Positions 22,580 through 33,185 of a stretch of 64,000 bases of DNA are shown here, piece after piece (the first letter of the stretch is position 1; each line of letters starts with the position of its first letter). Location of the stretch: NCBI GenBank assembly GCA_016098155.1, contig JAAAJB010000022.1, positions 1-64,000 on the forward strand. Direction: 5' to 3'. Made by a program: the position numbers and the translations under genes. The stretch is from Actinomortierella ambigua. Its lineage: Eukaryota; Mortierellomycota; Mortierellomycetes; Mortierellales; Mortierellaceae. The notes under the pieces were generated by a model. The model saw only the letters and a program-made list of their open reading frames with translations. It was not told the origin of the DNA and searched no databases.

Positions 22580-25352
22580 ATGCCACGACGCAAGATCCCC
22601 GGCCTATACAGTTTTATCAAACTGCTGTGCCGTACTCTCTTCCACATCTTCTTTCGCAACCATAATGCATTTCACATTGACGGAATTCCAACCGATGAAC
22701 CGCTCTTGGTCATTTCCAACCATGGCAACTACCTCTTGGATGGCCTTGCCCTCCTTGCGACCTTTCCTGGCCAAATTTCGTTTCTCATGGCCCAGCCCAA
22801 CTTCAAGACAGCCATTGGAGGCATTGCTCGCAAGATTGGCGCCATCCCTGTGATGAGGTGCGTGTGAACAATATATATTTCAATAGTCCGTGGGTGTGCC
22901 CTGTTGCTCGGGGTCAGAGAAGGTAGTGAGAGGAACATCCCTCGACCGAGTCTGTCCGCTCACAAGAGCAACGAGTGTTGTTTTGTCGACAATAATGAAT
23001 GTGCTCACCATCACAACTATCCGCGCCCCCTTTCCCTCCATCCCCCTTTTTTCATTGCTCCTTGCCTCCTCTCTCTCCCACTCTCTGTCCTCCATGTTAA
23101 CACGTTTTTAATATTGAATCCTATTTAGACCACAGGATGCTGAGCGATTCGAAGGGACTAGTTTAGTGACCATTGGGGACGACGGCTTGACACTCACAGG
23201 ACAGGATGTTGGTCGAGAGGTGCAAGCAGGTGACACAGTCTACGTGGAATGTGGGTCGTTCCAATACAGCACCAAGGACGATCGGGTGACACAATGCTTT
23301 GGAATCGTGCAGACCATCGTCAACGACGACGAGGTAACTATCAAAGCACCAGGACTGAAATGGGTGCCCGTGACATTGACGTCAGAGCAGGACATTGCAT
23401 ATATCAAATCGCGCAAGATTGTGCGGTACGGGTCGCTCAAGATCCGCGTCGAGAGAGGAAACACCTTCAGCGGTATCTATAATGCCCTCGAGATGCAGAG
23501 GCGGCAGCAAGATATGGTTACCCAGCAACAGCGGGAGCAGGAGCAGCGAAGGCTACAGCAACAGCAACAACAGCAGCAGGATCAATCGCAACAAAGCAGC
23601 TTTGTAGAGCGAGTAGCTAGTAGCACCACAGGGACGATTAACAAGTTTATGCAGCGACTCACGCGGAAGCCATCCTCGTCCTCCGTACGACTGGAGGATG
23701 GACGGCGAGTCTATGATATCGAGGCTAGCGGAAACGGAGGAGACTCTAGCCGTCCATCTACAGAGGTTGTGACAGAAACCTCGCCGCTGTTGATGCGATC
23801 AGTGTCTTCGTCGTCAAGAGTGATCCAACCCTACAGTTCAGCAGGGCAATCCTCCTCCGGCGCACTACCACAATCCTCACATACTGCCAATACTCGTGGC
23901 CACCCACCAGCACTTCCCACCCGCGAGTCGAGTTTCATTGTCAATCCTCGAGCGTCGTTCTCCACCACCCATACGGTCGGTCACCTCGATGGGGATGATC
24001 ATGGCACTGAGCTCGAGCACGGTCATTCACATCAGGGCGGCCATGGCGAGGTTGTCGAAGACCACCCACAGGATCGCGTTGGCGTGTTACCGGACCAGTC
24101 GGATCTTCCTTCGCTGCCAGGACCTCGATTCCCCGCGCGACCTTGCTCGTATCAGTACTCGCACCCGATTGACCACTCTGTAATTTACGAGAGTGTGTGG
24201 AAGAATTTCGACAATGACCGAACGGTGGCCATCTTCCCCGAGGGCGTGTCGAGCGACGACTACCATCTGCTGGATTTCAAGTACGGGTGCACGATCATGG
24301 TCCTGGGGTATTTGTCCCAGCACCCGTCGAGGACACTTCGGATTATACCCTGCGGGTTGAATTTCTTCAACCGGCACCGATTCCGATCCCGATTCTATGC
24401 CGACTATGGCGCACCGCTAACGGTCCCTCAGCGGTTGGTGGACAAGTATCGCGAGGGAGGCGAGGGCAAGAAGCAGGCGTGTACGGAGCTCCTACAGATG
24501 ATCCACCAATCGGTGTATGACTTGACGCTGAATGCTGCCGACTATGACGAGCTGCGGCTGTACAAGGCGACGCGACGGTTGTACAGCACGGGGACGAAAT
24601 TGACAGTACCACAAAAGCTCGAGCTGACACGGCGATTCGCCAAGGGATTCCAGAGCTTGACGGATTCGGTGAGTGTTGGGTCGCTCAAGCGGGACATCAA
24701 GGCGTTTGACCGGCATTTGACAAATCACCATGTCCTCGACTGGCAATTGACGGCAACACCGAGTCTGTGGGCGTCATTGTTGTTGATCCTGCCCGGGCTG
24801 TTGCTGTTGCCGCTGTTGTTCCTGTTGTCGCTTCCGGGCACGTTGTTGTTTGGGCCCGTGGGCCTGTTGGCGACGTGGGCGGCCAAGATGAAGGGCGCGC
24901 AGGCGATGTTGGCCTTCCAGACGTACCTGCCGGTGTCGCGGTGGCCGGGGCGGGATGTGATTGCGACGTGGAAGATTATTGTGGCGTTGGCGTTGACGCC
25001 GATCTGTTTTGTGGTGTATTCGATCGGGGTGACGGTGGTGGTGGCGAAGAGCAGTTACTGGCTGTCCGGGTTTGGCGGGCTGCATGATCCGGCGTACTGG
25101 ACGACACCGAAGCTGGTGCTGGTCTGGTGTCTGTCGTGCTTTGTGTTTTTCCCGGCGGTCGCGTTCAGCACGGTGTGGATCTGGGAGTGGCAGATCGACT
25201 TGAAGCGGCGGATTCAGATCTGGTGGTGGCGGATCAGCGGACGGCGCGCCGATATGAAGCGCTGGCGCCAGGAGCTGGTCGGTCGCGTTCGCCAGGATCT
25301 TGTGGGGCGGATGGGCGGACATGACGCCTTTGATGTAACCAAGCATCGGTGA
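22580..25352 (+). CDS. Glycerol-3-phosphate / DHAP acyltransferase, Gpt2/Sct1 type (833 aa)
   Basis: Transfers an acyl group from acyl-CoA to the sn-1 position of glycerol-3-phosphate (and DHAP in yeast), the first step of glycerolipid synthesis, at the ER. Exons 22580-22857 and 23129-25352; phases agree across a 271-nt intron. The PlsC fold shows motif I NHGNYLLD (catalytic His-Asp) near residue 47, a FLMAQPNFK block, and motif III IFPEGVSSDD, followed by IIPCGLNFFNRHRFRS. Between motifs I and III lies an insert of over 250 residues with a poly-Gln run and Ser/His-rich disorder. Gpt2/Sct1 proteins also carry an insert there, but this one is long. The C-terminal part has hydrophobic membrane segments (about 24755-24890, 24985-25050 and 25110-25190), then a basic tail. 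Yeast Gpt2 is 743 residues. Confidence 0.9.
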
Positions 25353-26255
25353 AAGAGCGAAGAAATAAAACGAAAACAAAAAATATGGCAGATACCGGTA
25401 GAGCAAACTAAGAATTCTACCGTAAAAAAAAAAGGACCAATCCTTCACCTTCGTATGCAGTGCAGTATCATATCAATATCGTCTCCATCCCCATTAGGGG
25501 TGGTCTGACTCTGTCAAGGGATGGGCCAGGGTTTTGAAGACTAAATTCAAAAAGTCATCCTAACACGCTCGGAGGAAAGCCTCGGGTGGACTCTACGCAT
25601 GTTGCTCGATGCCCACGTCTTTTTTTTAGAGTAGCCAAGCTTCGCCAAGGTGCAATTTCGGGTGTGAAGAAAGGTAAGAGAGCCATGGCAATATGGTGAT
25701 TTCCTCCTTATGTCACATGAATGCACCCCGCTCTCTAAAGCGACTCCTCAATGCAATAGGGGAAAACTGTGGCATATCTAAGACGAGTGTCGGCTTTTCG
25801 TCTTCAGAAACTCGAGAATGCACGCCCAACATCGCGACGCTTTGAGGCACAATGTGAGCAGATGCTCTTCTCCCCTCACCTCTTCAGGGATTCAATAGAA
25901 CTTTGCTGAGATCTAGTCTACAACGCATGGAACCCTTTGCACTTCAGTCCAGCTAACATTCGTGTTAAGATTCATCTTGGAGGTTGAATCGTCGCCTTCA
26001 TTTTTGAAGAGTGAACGCGACGACATGAGGAGTTTCCGTCGGCCCTAACCGAAAGATGGCTCTGCTGCCCTGAGAACAGTCGAACAAGCCCTTGTTGGGA
26101 CAAAGTCTGGGTATCTGCTCTAGTACTTATTTACATGACAGGCAGACGTTGCCCAAAATATGCATTGAAAGACATGTTATGAATCCATTGCTGGAGAGTG
26201 GTTGCTTGTACCATTGAGGTTATGCTTTATTACGTCCAAAAAAAAATCCAAATGG
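25353..26255. other. Intergenic region between convergent genes
   Basis: Lies between the 3' ends of the acyltransferase (plus) and an F-box-like gene (minus). No coding signal or repeat is recognised. Confidence 0.5.
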
Positions 26256-28319
26256 CTACGATCCCAGCAGACCAGAGGAAGAACGCGCTCTTTTTAGCCA
26301 CATGTCTTCCTCTCCTCGCAAACATCTTTCATGGATAGCAAACTCAATGTCAGGAAACACATGTTGCATGAGCGCCTTGTGATTGTCGAGCCACTCCCCA
26401 AAAAGCACAGGTTGTGAGTCGTCCAAGTGAATTGAAATGGACTTCAATCTAATCCACAATGCACCATCAGCACTACTGGTTCCGTCCGTGGGCCAGAGCT
26501 TTTCCCGTCCCTCATTTGCGCGAAGCAGATGCGTGCATCCTTTGCTCTTGGCAACCACCCGACGGCACCATGCGAGGTTACTTCGACCCATCCATGAATC
26601 CCACTTGGAGGGGCTCTCTTGCATCCACGAGAGCTCCTTTGGGTCCATTCGCTGCGCGAGCAGCATCGTACAATAGCGCCCGTGAAGGACAAGATGCTCC
26701 AAGTTTGCAAGGCGGGCCAAAAGACAAAAGCCGTTATTGGCCAGCATGTCAACACATCCAGTTTGAAGCTCAAGATATCTCAACTTTGGGCACTGGACGA
26801 CGATCATACCATACAAGTCGCAACTGTCCAAGGGGAAAGAGTTGTCTTGGTTCATGCCACGGAGGAACCCGATCGCCAAGACCTCGAGATGGCGGCACTG
26901 CCATTGAGATGGGATGGCGCTATCATCCTCGGTATCGTACAGCTGAAAGTACTCGACGTTGGGCGCAATCAACTCGCGAAGGTGCACCGACGCCGGACTA
27001 CACAGAAAGTCGCTAAGATCCGACATCCACATCGCGTCGTTGCCGAAATGGATGTGGTTAAGATCCAAGCGTACGATTTCCAGACGATGTGGTGGTGGTG
27101 CCATGGGCAGTTGCAGAGTGTCTGCATCGGTGGATGAAGAACCCAGTGCTGACATCACATGTTCTCGGATGGCGGTGATCGTCAACATCGAGGTCTCGAG
27201 TTGGATCGTGCGGACTTTGGGAAACAGACTGGTGAGTGTTGTAATTGCTTCGATGGATGGGCGGATGTTGGAGTGCAAGACAAGCGTGATGATGTTGGGC
27301 GACAAGGTGCCAAGCAGCGCAACTTCGCTGTAGCTCAAGACACCGTAAACGCGAAAGCGGTCCGGAGAAGGAAACGAGCCAAGATGAAGGGCTTGCAGTC
27401 GAGGTCCACAGAGTGCGAAAAGCAGAGTCCGGCTATCAAGCATCTCGCTCTTTATGCCGGTCATTCTGATTGTCTTTAGATGCGAGGGAAAATCGAGTGA
27501 GAAGTTCGTTGGGACCGTGGGGATACTGATGTTGGACAACGAGAGGTGTCGCAGCTGTTTGAACGTCGAGGGGCCTGAAGAATAATCGTCGCTCGCGCGC
27601 AATAAGGCGCATATGTCGAGCTGAGGAGGATATCCAGAAGGCGCAAAATCGAGATTTAACATTGTAATCTGATGGGCAAAGTACGGGATAACAGAGAGAG
27701 CAAGTGCCATCTGGGATGCACCGCAAGAGCCACTCATCCGAAGCTCTCGCAGCTGCGGTAGCGGTCGTTTGGTAGGGTGGCCATAGTCACCTGCTTTTCC
27801 AGCTGTCGATGCATTCCCCATGCTCTTCAATAATCTATGGAGTGCGTCTCGCCTTTCGGCGAGCCTCTCCACGACGTCAGAATCCAGATGGTGGAAATAA
27901 GTGAATCTCATGTACAAGTGAGTTGTCTCTTTTAGCTCCACGCCCGAGAGGCTATCGGAGAGAAACCCGTAGTTGTCGACCCAATTCGTCTCTTTCGGCT
28001 TGAGGCTCATCCCAATCATGAACCATTGCTTGCACACCAAGAGTGGAAACCACCACTGCGACCGCTGCTCGCGAAAGATGTCTGGGCGTCGCGGGAATCT
28101 TTCACCGCCGAAGCTAGGATGAGGCAAGTAGGGAAGGTCGGCGGCACTGACTGAGTACTCAAGGATAGATGCCACAATTTCTGGGAGAGACAGAGCAAAG
28201 TGTGGGCGAAAGCTCGTGTCACGCTCGTTTGAAGAGATGGATGCTCGAGCTATTGGAGCGTCGTTGTTCCGGGACACACCAATCCATAGAGACTTGAACA
28301 TGGAAGAGATTGATTCCAT
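26256..28319 (-). CDS. F-box-like / leucine-rich-repeat protein, copy 1 (687 aa)
   Basis: Single exon. The frame opens further upstream but only from a GTG; the first ATG is at 28319. Near residues 40-110 is an F-box-like segment: SLPEIVASILEYSVSAADL, then WWFPLLVCKQWFMIG, the P-E-I-V and L-V-C-(K/R)-Q-W pattern of fungal F-box-like proteins. The rest carries degenerate leucine-rich repeats, e.g. LRHLSLSNISIPT, PRLQALHLGSF, LEVLAIGFL, LRYLELQTG and LEHLVLHGR. Such proteins usually act as substrate adaptors of SCF (Skp1-cullin-F-box) ubiquitin ligases; the substrate is unknown and the F-box is divergent. It is followed 134 bp away, on the same strand, by a paralogue at 28453-30453, so the two are tandem duplicates. 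Further relatives lie at 40590-42045 (broken) and 43091-44815. Confidence 0.8.
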   Translation of the reverse strand: MESISSMFKSLWIGVSRNNDAPIARASISSNERDTSFRPHFALSLPEIVASILEYSVSAADLPYLPHPSFGGERFPRRPDIFREQRSQWWFPLLVCKQWFMIGMSLKPKETNWVDNYGFLSDSLSGVELKETTHLYMRFTYFHHLDSDVVERLAERRDALHRLLKSMGNASTAGKAGDYGHPTKRPLPQLRELRMSGSCGASQMALALSVIPYFAHQITMLNLDFAPSGYPPQLDICALLRASDDYSSGPSTFKQLRHLSLSNISIPTVPTNFSLDFPSHLKTIRMTGIKSEMLDSRTLLFALCGPRLQALHLGSFPSPDRFRVYGVLSYSEVALLGTLSPNIITLVLHSNIRPSIEAITTLTSLFPKVRTIQLETSMLTITAIREHVMSALGSSSTDADTLQLPMAPPPHRLEIVRLDLNHIHFGNDAMWMSDLSDFLCSPASVHLRELIAPNVEYFQLYDTEDDSAIPSQWQCRHLEVLAIGFLRGMNQDNSFPLDSCDLYGMIVVQCPKLRYLELQTGCVDMLANNGFCLLARLANLEHLVLHGRYCTMLLAQRMDPKELSWMQESPSKWDSWMGRSNLAWCRRVVAKSKGCTHLLRANEGREKLWPTDGTSSADGALWIRLKSISIHLDDSQPVLFGEWLDNHKALMQHVFPDIEFAIHERCLRGEEDMWLKRARSSSGLLGS

Positions 28320-28452
28320 GGTGGAGGATGCGCAATGAGGAGCACAATCAGCATCCTGATGCACAGAGGTACAAATGAGGGGAGGGGGGAGGGCGTGGCA
28401 GTGCCACTGCCATAAAAAATATCAATCTTTATAATCTCTCAACTCAAACGGG

Positions 28453-30453
28453 TCATATATTTTCACCATAACAGAGCGAGTACTCGATCCCCGGGAACGC
28501 TTTCCGCATCAACGCCACTTCTTGTTCTGCCTTCACCTTCATATCGTCCTTCACCACCCCTGTGATCTGGATACGGATCGACCGGAGCCGCCTCCAACAT
28601 GCTCCCTCCGAAGCAGAAGCGGTGGCAATCGGATCTTTTCGACGGGCGGCACTGCGATAGGTCTTGGGAGGCCACAGCATTCGTCGGCCCTCTGGCAGTC
28701 CAAAATATCCCATCTCATCGTCTAGCTTTGCAATACGGCGACACAAAACCAGGCTGGATTGTCCGAGGACCATGTCCACCAACGTCGGTTTAACTCGCAT
28801 CCACCGGGCAAGCTTGACAGACCCTTGATGGCCACCCCACGACGTAAATTGCGATGTTGTGATGACCAGCTGCTCGAGGTGTTCAAGTCGGCTCAGGAAG
28901 CAGACACCGCACCGGACCGACATGTTGAAGACATGGCGTGAGATCTCTAGGTAACGCAATCGAGGGCAGTTGACAACAATGAAGGCTAACATTGTGCGAG
29001 CCGGATACCAGTCGTTACGGTCAGCTTGGGTCTCGGTACCAAAGGAGAGTGCGAGGACCTTAAGGTTCCGACATGTCCACATGTGTTGCTCTATGTGGTC
29101 GACCTCGATGAAGGTGGTGGTGGTGTACTCGACTTTGGGTGCCACTAGTTCCTCCAGATGCATCGCTGCGTCGCTACAGAGAAAAGCTGAAAAGCTGAGC
29201 ATGAATTCCGGGTCACTCTTCATCAGATGCATGCCGTCAATATGAAGATGCGTCATGAATCGGCCACCCTCCTTCAAGGGTTGCGCGGGGGCCGGTGTTG
29301 TCTGAATACAGGCGTCCTCACTTGACAACACCCCAGGAGAAGGTCCAGGCACGATCTTGAGACGGGCTGTGATGGAGTCAGTATGGCGGCACAGGCGGAC
29401 ACACTCAACCTGTTGGAACAACGCGATGAGCTTTTGCAGGTTTGGCATGCTCGGCTTCGCTCGCCCCATAGTGAGTGACCGTATGTTGGGCGACAATGAC
29501 GACAGATGTTGTAGGGACTCAACTGACAATCCGAGGGGCGTCGCCGCAGGTGGGGCGTGGCCGGCCCAACTAACGACATGGAGAGCTTGAAGGCGAGGGC
29601 CACAGAGAGCGCTGAGAAGCCTGAAAAGGCCTGGTTCGTGTATGAAGATAACAGACAGCCTGAGCTCCTCGATCGTCGAAGGATATCCCAAAGTCCAGCC
29701 CTCAGGAATACGAACATACACTCTGGACAAGGACAAATGTCGTAAATGCCGGAGCGGATTCGAAAGGGGTCGAGAGAGCGTCCGACTGTCACGATTCGGG
29801 GTATTAGTGACGCTACCTTCTTGTTCAGGATTGCCTGCAAGGAGGCGGATAAGATCAAACCGTGTTACCTTCTCCGGGTCGATTCGTATTGTCGTGAGAT
29901 GCTGAGCACATGCCCGGACTGTGAGAAGCGTGTCCAGGATGAACGGCTCCATTGTGCCCTGTACTACGAGCTCCCGCAGGTGCTTCCAGGAAATCCTGCT
30001 GACGTCTTCTTCTCCCACTCTACATTCCTCGCCCTCATCGTCACCGCCTGGCGTTGCCTTTATCCTGAGACGGCGCGAGCGGCTCAGGTCGACAGGGAAC
30101 GATGAGTGGAGGTAACCGCGTTCCTCCACAGTTGACTTGATATACCAGGTCGTCGCCCTCACTCTTAATCGCTGACCAATCTCTAACCACTGCCTGCACA
30201 CAAGAAGAGGATGCCACCATGTCCACTGCAGAGTGCGAAACATCAGCGGCCGACCATACTGATTGGCGTCCTTGTCGGGTGTGGGGACAAAAAGCTCAGA
30301 GGGGTTCACAAGATAAGCGAGAAAGAGCTCGACGATTTCAGGAACATGGAGTGCACGATGGGTGACCCAAGCCAGCTTTTGAACCTCGCGTGGTTTTTCT
30401 GCCAAGAGTAAAGAGCCTCTTTGGTGACACAGGGTGGTGGATGAGTGTGTCAT
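28453..30453 (-). CDS. F-box-like / leucine-rich-repeat protein, copy 2 (666 aa)
   Basis: Single exon, ATG to TGA. Residues about 33-95 hold the same N-terminal module as copy 1: ALHVPEIVELFLAYLVNP, then WWHPLLVCRQWLEIGQRLR. LRR-like segments follow: LRHLRHLSLSRVYVRIP, PRLQALHVVSW, LSPNIRSLTMG, LEELVAPKVEY, LKVLALSFG and LRYLEISRH. The C-terminus (GACWRRLRSIRIQITG, AFPGIEYSLCYGENI) parallels the end of copy 1. Sequence similarity to copy 1 is clear in order and motifs but far from identical, so the duplication is not recent. Likely role: SCF adaptor with unknown target. Confidence 0.8.
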   Translation of the reverse strand: MTHSSTTLCHQRGSLLLAEKPREVQKLAWVTHRALHVPEIVELFLAYLVNPSELFVPTPDKDANQYGRPLMFRTLQWTWWHPLLVCRQWLEIGQRLRVRATTWYIKSTVEERGYLHSSFPVDLSRSRRLRIKATPGGDDEGEECRVGEEDVSRISWKHLRELVVQGTMEPFILDTLLTVRACAQHLTTIRIDPEKVTRFDLIRLLAGNPEQEGSVTNTPNRDSRTLSRPLSNPLRHLRHLSLSRVYVRIPEGWTLGYPSTIEELRLSVIFIHEPGLFRLLSALCGPRLQALHVVSWAGHAPPAATPLGLSVESLQHLSSLSPNIRSLTMGRAKPSMPNLQKLIALFQQVECVRLCRHTDSITARLKIVPGPSPGVLSSEDACIQTTPAPAQPLKEGGRFMTHLHIDGMHLMKSDPEFMLSFSAFLCSDAAMHLEELVAPKVEYTTTTFIEVDHIEQHMWTCRNLKVLALSFGTETQADRNDWYPARTMLAFIVVNCPRLRYLEISRHVFNMSVRCGVCFLSRLEHLEQLVITTSQFTSWGGHQGSVKLARWMRVKPTLVDMVLGQSSLVLCRRIAKLDDEMGYFGLPEGRRMLWPPKTYRSAARRKDPIATASASEGACWRRLRSIRIQITGVVKDDMKVKAEQEVALMRKAFPGIEYSLCYGENI

Positions 30454-32879
30454 CGCGGTCGAATGACAAATGAAGCTTGAAATGCGAATGGATGATGTGT
30501 AAACTTTATCAGAGGGAAAGAGATTCTATTATGGGCGCAGGTACTTTCACACTTTGCCCCTTCCCACTTCCCAATGAGGAAGGTGGATGTTCTCTTCACG
30601 CTTCTGAATACATGTGGGCACAGCTCGGTGGTGGGTCTATGTACCCAAATTCGGGATCGCCATGAAACAACACACCCAAGAGGTAGATCCTAAGACATAC
30701 TTCACGGAACACATGTGTACAACCGCACAGTATCCACCGCTGAGGTATATAATCACAACTGCACTATCTGCGTTTCTCTGTCAATACTCCTTTGCCATAC
30801 AACATCAAGACCTACAATTCCAGCTTGTCACGTAGTTATATATTGTGTAATGGCAAAATAGACTTTATCGATGACTGCAGCTATCACTTCTCTTTCGTTG
30901 CGCGTATCCAATTACATTCATCTTTACATTAGAGACCCCTGTTCTTATAAGAGCACAAAAGAAATTGCGGTGTGCCGTACGTGCGCAAAGTGAGTATGGT
31001 ATTGTAGCACAGCCTTTTTTTTTTTTTTTTTTTAGACAGGCCTCCATACTAACTCTGTGTACAAAAAGTTATTGTGTTCTCGCGCAAGTAATACTACAGT
31101 TTATGCTTGTTCAAGCTCTCTGACCAGCAAGAATGGGAATAGAATCTGACGCCAGTTTGCCCCTCTCTTTCCTCCAATTTCCAAGTCTCCCGCTTCTCTC
31201 ATAAAAATGGCAAAGGATACATATTATTGATAGGCCTGGGAGGGTCAGTACATTTGTCGCAATGGTTTCCCTCAGATTGCCGACATCTGAAAGAAAGCAA
31301 AAGCAAAGGGACTATATATCATCTACACCTAAGAGACACCTGTAGTCAAAAAGAGTCGATACTCTTAATGGAGACATCTGTCCCTAAATCCCCAAGTGAT
31401 ATTTGTCATAGCTGTTGGATTTCTTGAGCGGATGGGGTTATAGCCGTACATCATAGTAACTTCTTTGAATGCCTGGTACTCAATGAGACAATTGGCTTTG
31501 AATCATAGCTATCTGCCATCTTGGGTAGTATGAAGAGTGACGCTTATGTTTCGATCTTACGAGGAACAGCACGATGTCCGTCGCCAACTACTCTCCCCGC
31601 GGATGCTCCTGAAAGCATACAATACCGTTTTTGTGCCTGTGTAGCATACCTCTTAGCTTTTATAAACAAGAGTCGATCTCAGGGCACCGTGATAAATAGT
31701 ACTGCAAGTCGGAGAGGCCAAAACAAATCAAACATCATGGTATCAATTCAGCCTCAATCACTGGCGTCTACAGGCATGGGAAGCCACCGCGTGGTTATTG
31801 AGGCAAGCGGAGCTAAATATTGCAAACAAGAGAATCCCTCGTATGCTCTAACCAGATTGCTCCATGTTCCAGAAAAGGATTTCATGGTTGTTGTTCATGG
31901 CTCACGATTAGTGTAAAACTGAAGTGTCCAGGTATCAGAGAAAGACCTGCACGATCATACGGGTGTGATAGAGCTTTACCATACATCACCACAACCTGTC
32001 GATGCCCAAGCATCTCACTCTCTCAATAGGCGTAAATTCAATGAAAATTGATTCGTTTGTTGCCAGGTGTAAGCCATTCTCATTGTAGTCTCCTCCGTTA
32101 TATATATTCGAAAAAAAATTCCCGACCATCGGCAGTGAAGAGCATGTTGCAGCCCTCTCCTTTAGCCCCCGAGCAACAAAAAAAAAACAGCGAGGCCCAG
32201 CATTGGTGTTAGATCTTAATGAAGCTTATCAGTACGAGAGTTTGCAAAGCCCTGCAAGACTGAACGCTACAGATAGCCTGGAGATGTAGAGCAACACCAA
32301 AACACAGCCGAATCATACTCGAATCCGAGGATAATGAGGGCCTAGTCGACAACGATAGCTGCGGCCACACTCAGCAACGCTACTAAAAGAAATTCACATC
32401 ATTCCGAATGCTCTTCAGTGCACGGTGTCCAACAGCCGCTTGACGCTGGCATACCCGCTCAAATGAACTTTATTCATCTTCCCAGCGGGACAACAAGTGA
32501 AACCTTGGATCGGGAATCACTGTCGCAAGAATGATAAAGCTAATACTAGGCTGAATACATCCTTTTGTCAATTGGGCACACCGTGGGCATCGAGCATTTC
32601 AATCTACCACGTCCATGATGTCTACGGCAAAAACTGCAGACGTTAAGATGCTTCATGCGTGAAAAATCTGGCTGCCACTCACTTGAGGTAGAAGGGGAGC
32701 ACTCTTTCAGACGAGTCGTGATGGCAATGTAGAGTTCGAGCGTGGTATATAAAACGTCTGACCTACAGAGTTTCAAGGCACGTGTTACACTCGGGTGTCG
32801 TGTCCTATTGCCGTACTCCACACACCACCGCCACCACCACCCCCTCCAACAACTCCCCCTCCTAAAACCATCTCCCAAA
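30454..32879. other. Gene-free region of about 2.4 kb
   Basis: AT-rich, with a T homopolymer at about 31015-31034. Open frames up to about 130 codons occur (e.g. 31521-31916) but show no domain, no family resemblance and no promoter context. A TATATAAAA motif at 32746-32754 lies upstream of the chitin deacetylase relic and may be its old promoter or chance. Confidence 0.45.
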
Positions 32880-33185
32880 CACAAGGGCGAGACACCCGTC
32901 AAGGCGGCCAAGCTGTTGATGAAGTAAATCAATGAGTACATCAGTTCCAACTGGGACCCCAAGACCGATTTGTCTATCCTGCTGTAGCACGACATCAATA
33001 GGTTCTCGGTCGACCAGCTGACCGACGCCATCGCCGACACCGTGACGGGCGTGGGTTACCACACGATGGAGGAGTGCATTGGCATGCCAGCTTACCTCGA
33101 GGGCTCGGCCCCCAAACCCGCCACTCTGGATGGTCATATCAATGGCGGTGGTAGCAGCACTAGCCTACACCATTTCAGTACTTAA
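32880..33185 (+). pseudogene. Chitin deacetylase relic (C-terminal part only)
   Basis: The plus strand reads as the last third of a polysaccharide (chitin) deacetylase, matching the intact gene at 37676-39117. HDINRFSVDQLTDAI corresponds to HDIHQFSVEKLTDQV, and TMEECIGMPAY to TMEECIGKPAY. Two in-frame stops break it: TAA at 32925-32927 and TAG at 32985-32987. The second sits where the intact gene has the Gln codon CAG in LQHDI, so it looks like a C-to-T change. The NodB motifs 1-4 are absent, and the segment before TMEECIG is a few residues short. It is a dead copy, closer in wording (PAYLEGSAPKPAT) to a different deacetylase paralogue than to its neighbour. Confidence 0.85.

Noticed and set aside
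31521..31916. 131-codon plus-strand frame
   Set aside because: No recognisable motif, no promoter context, and ordinary length for AT/GC-balanced intergenic DNA.
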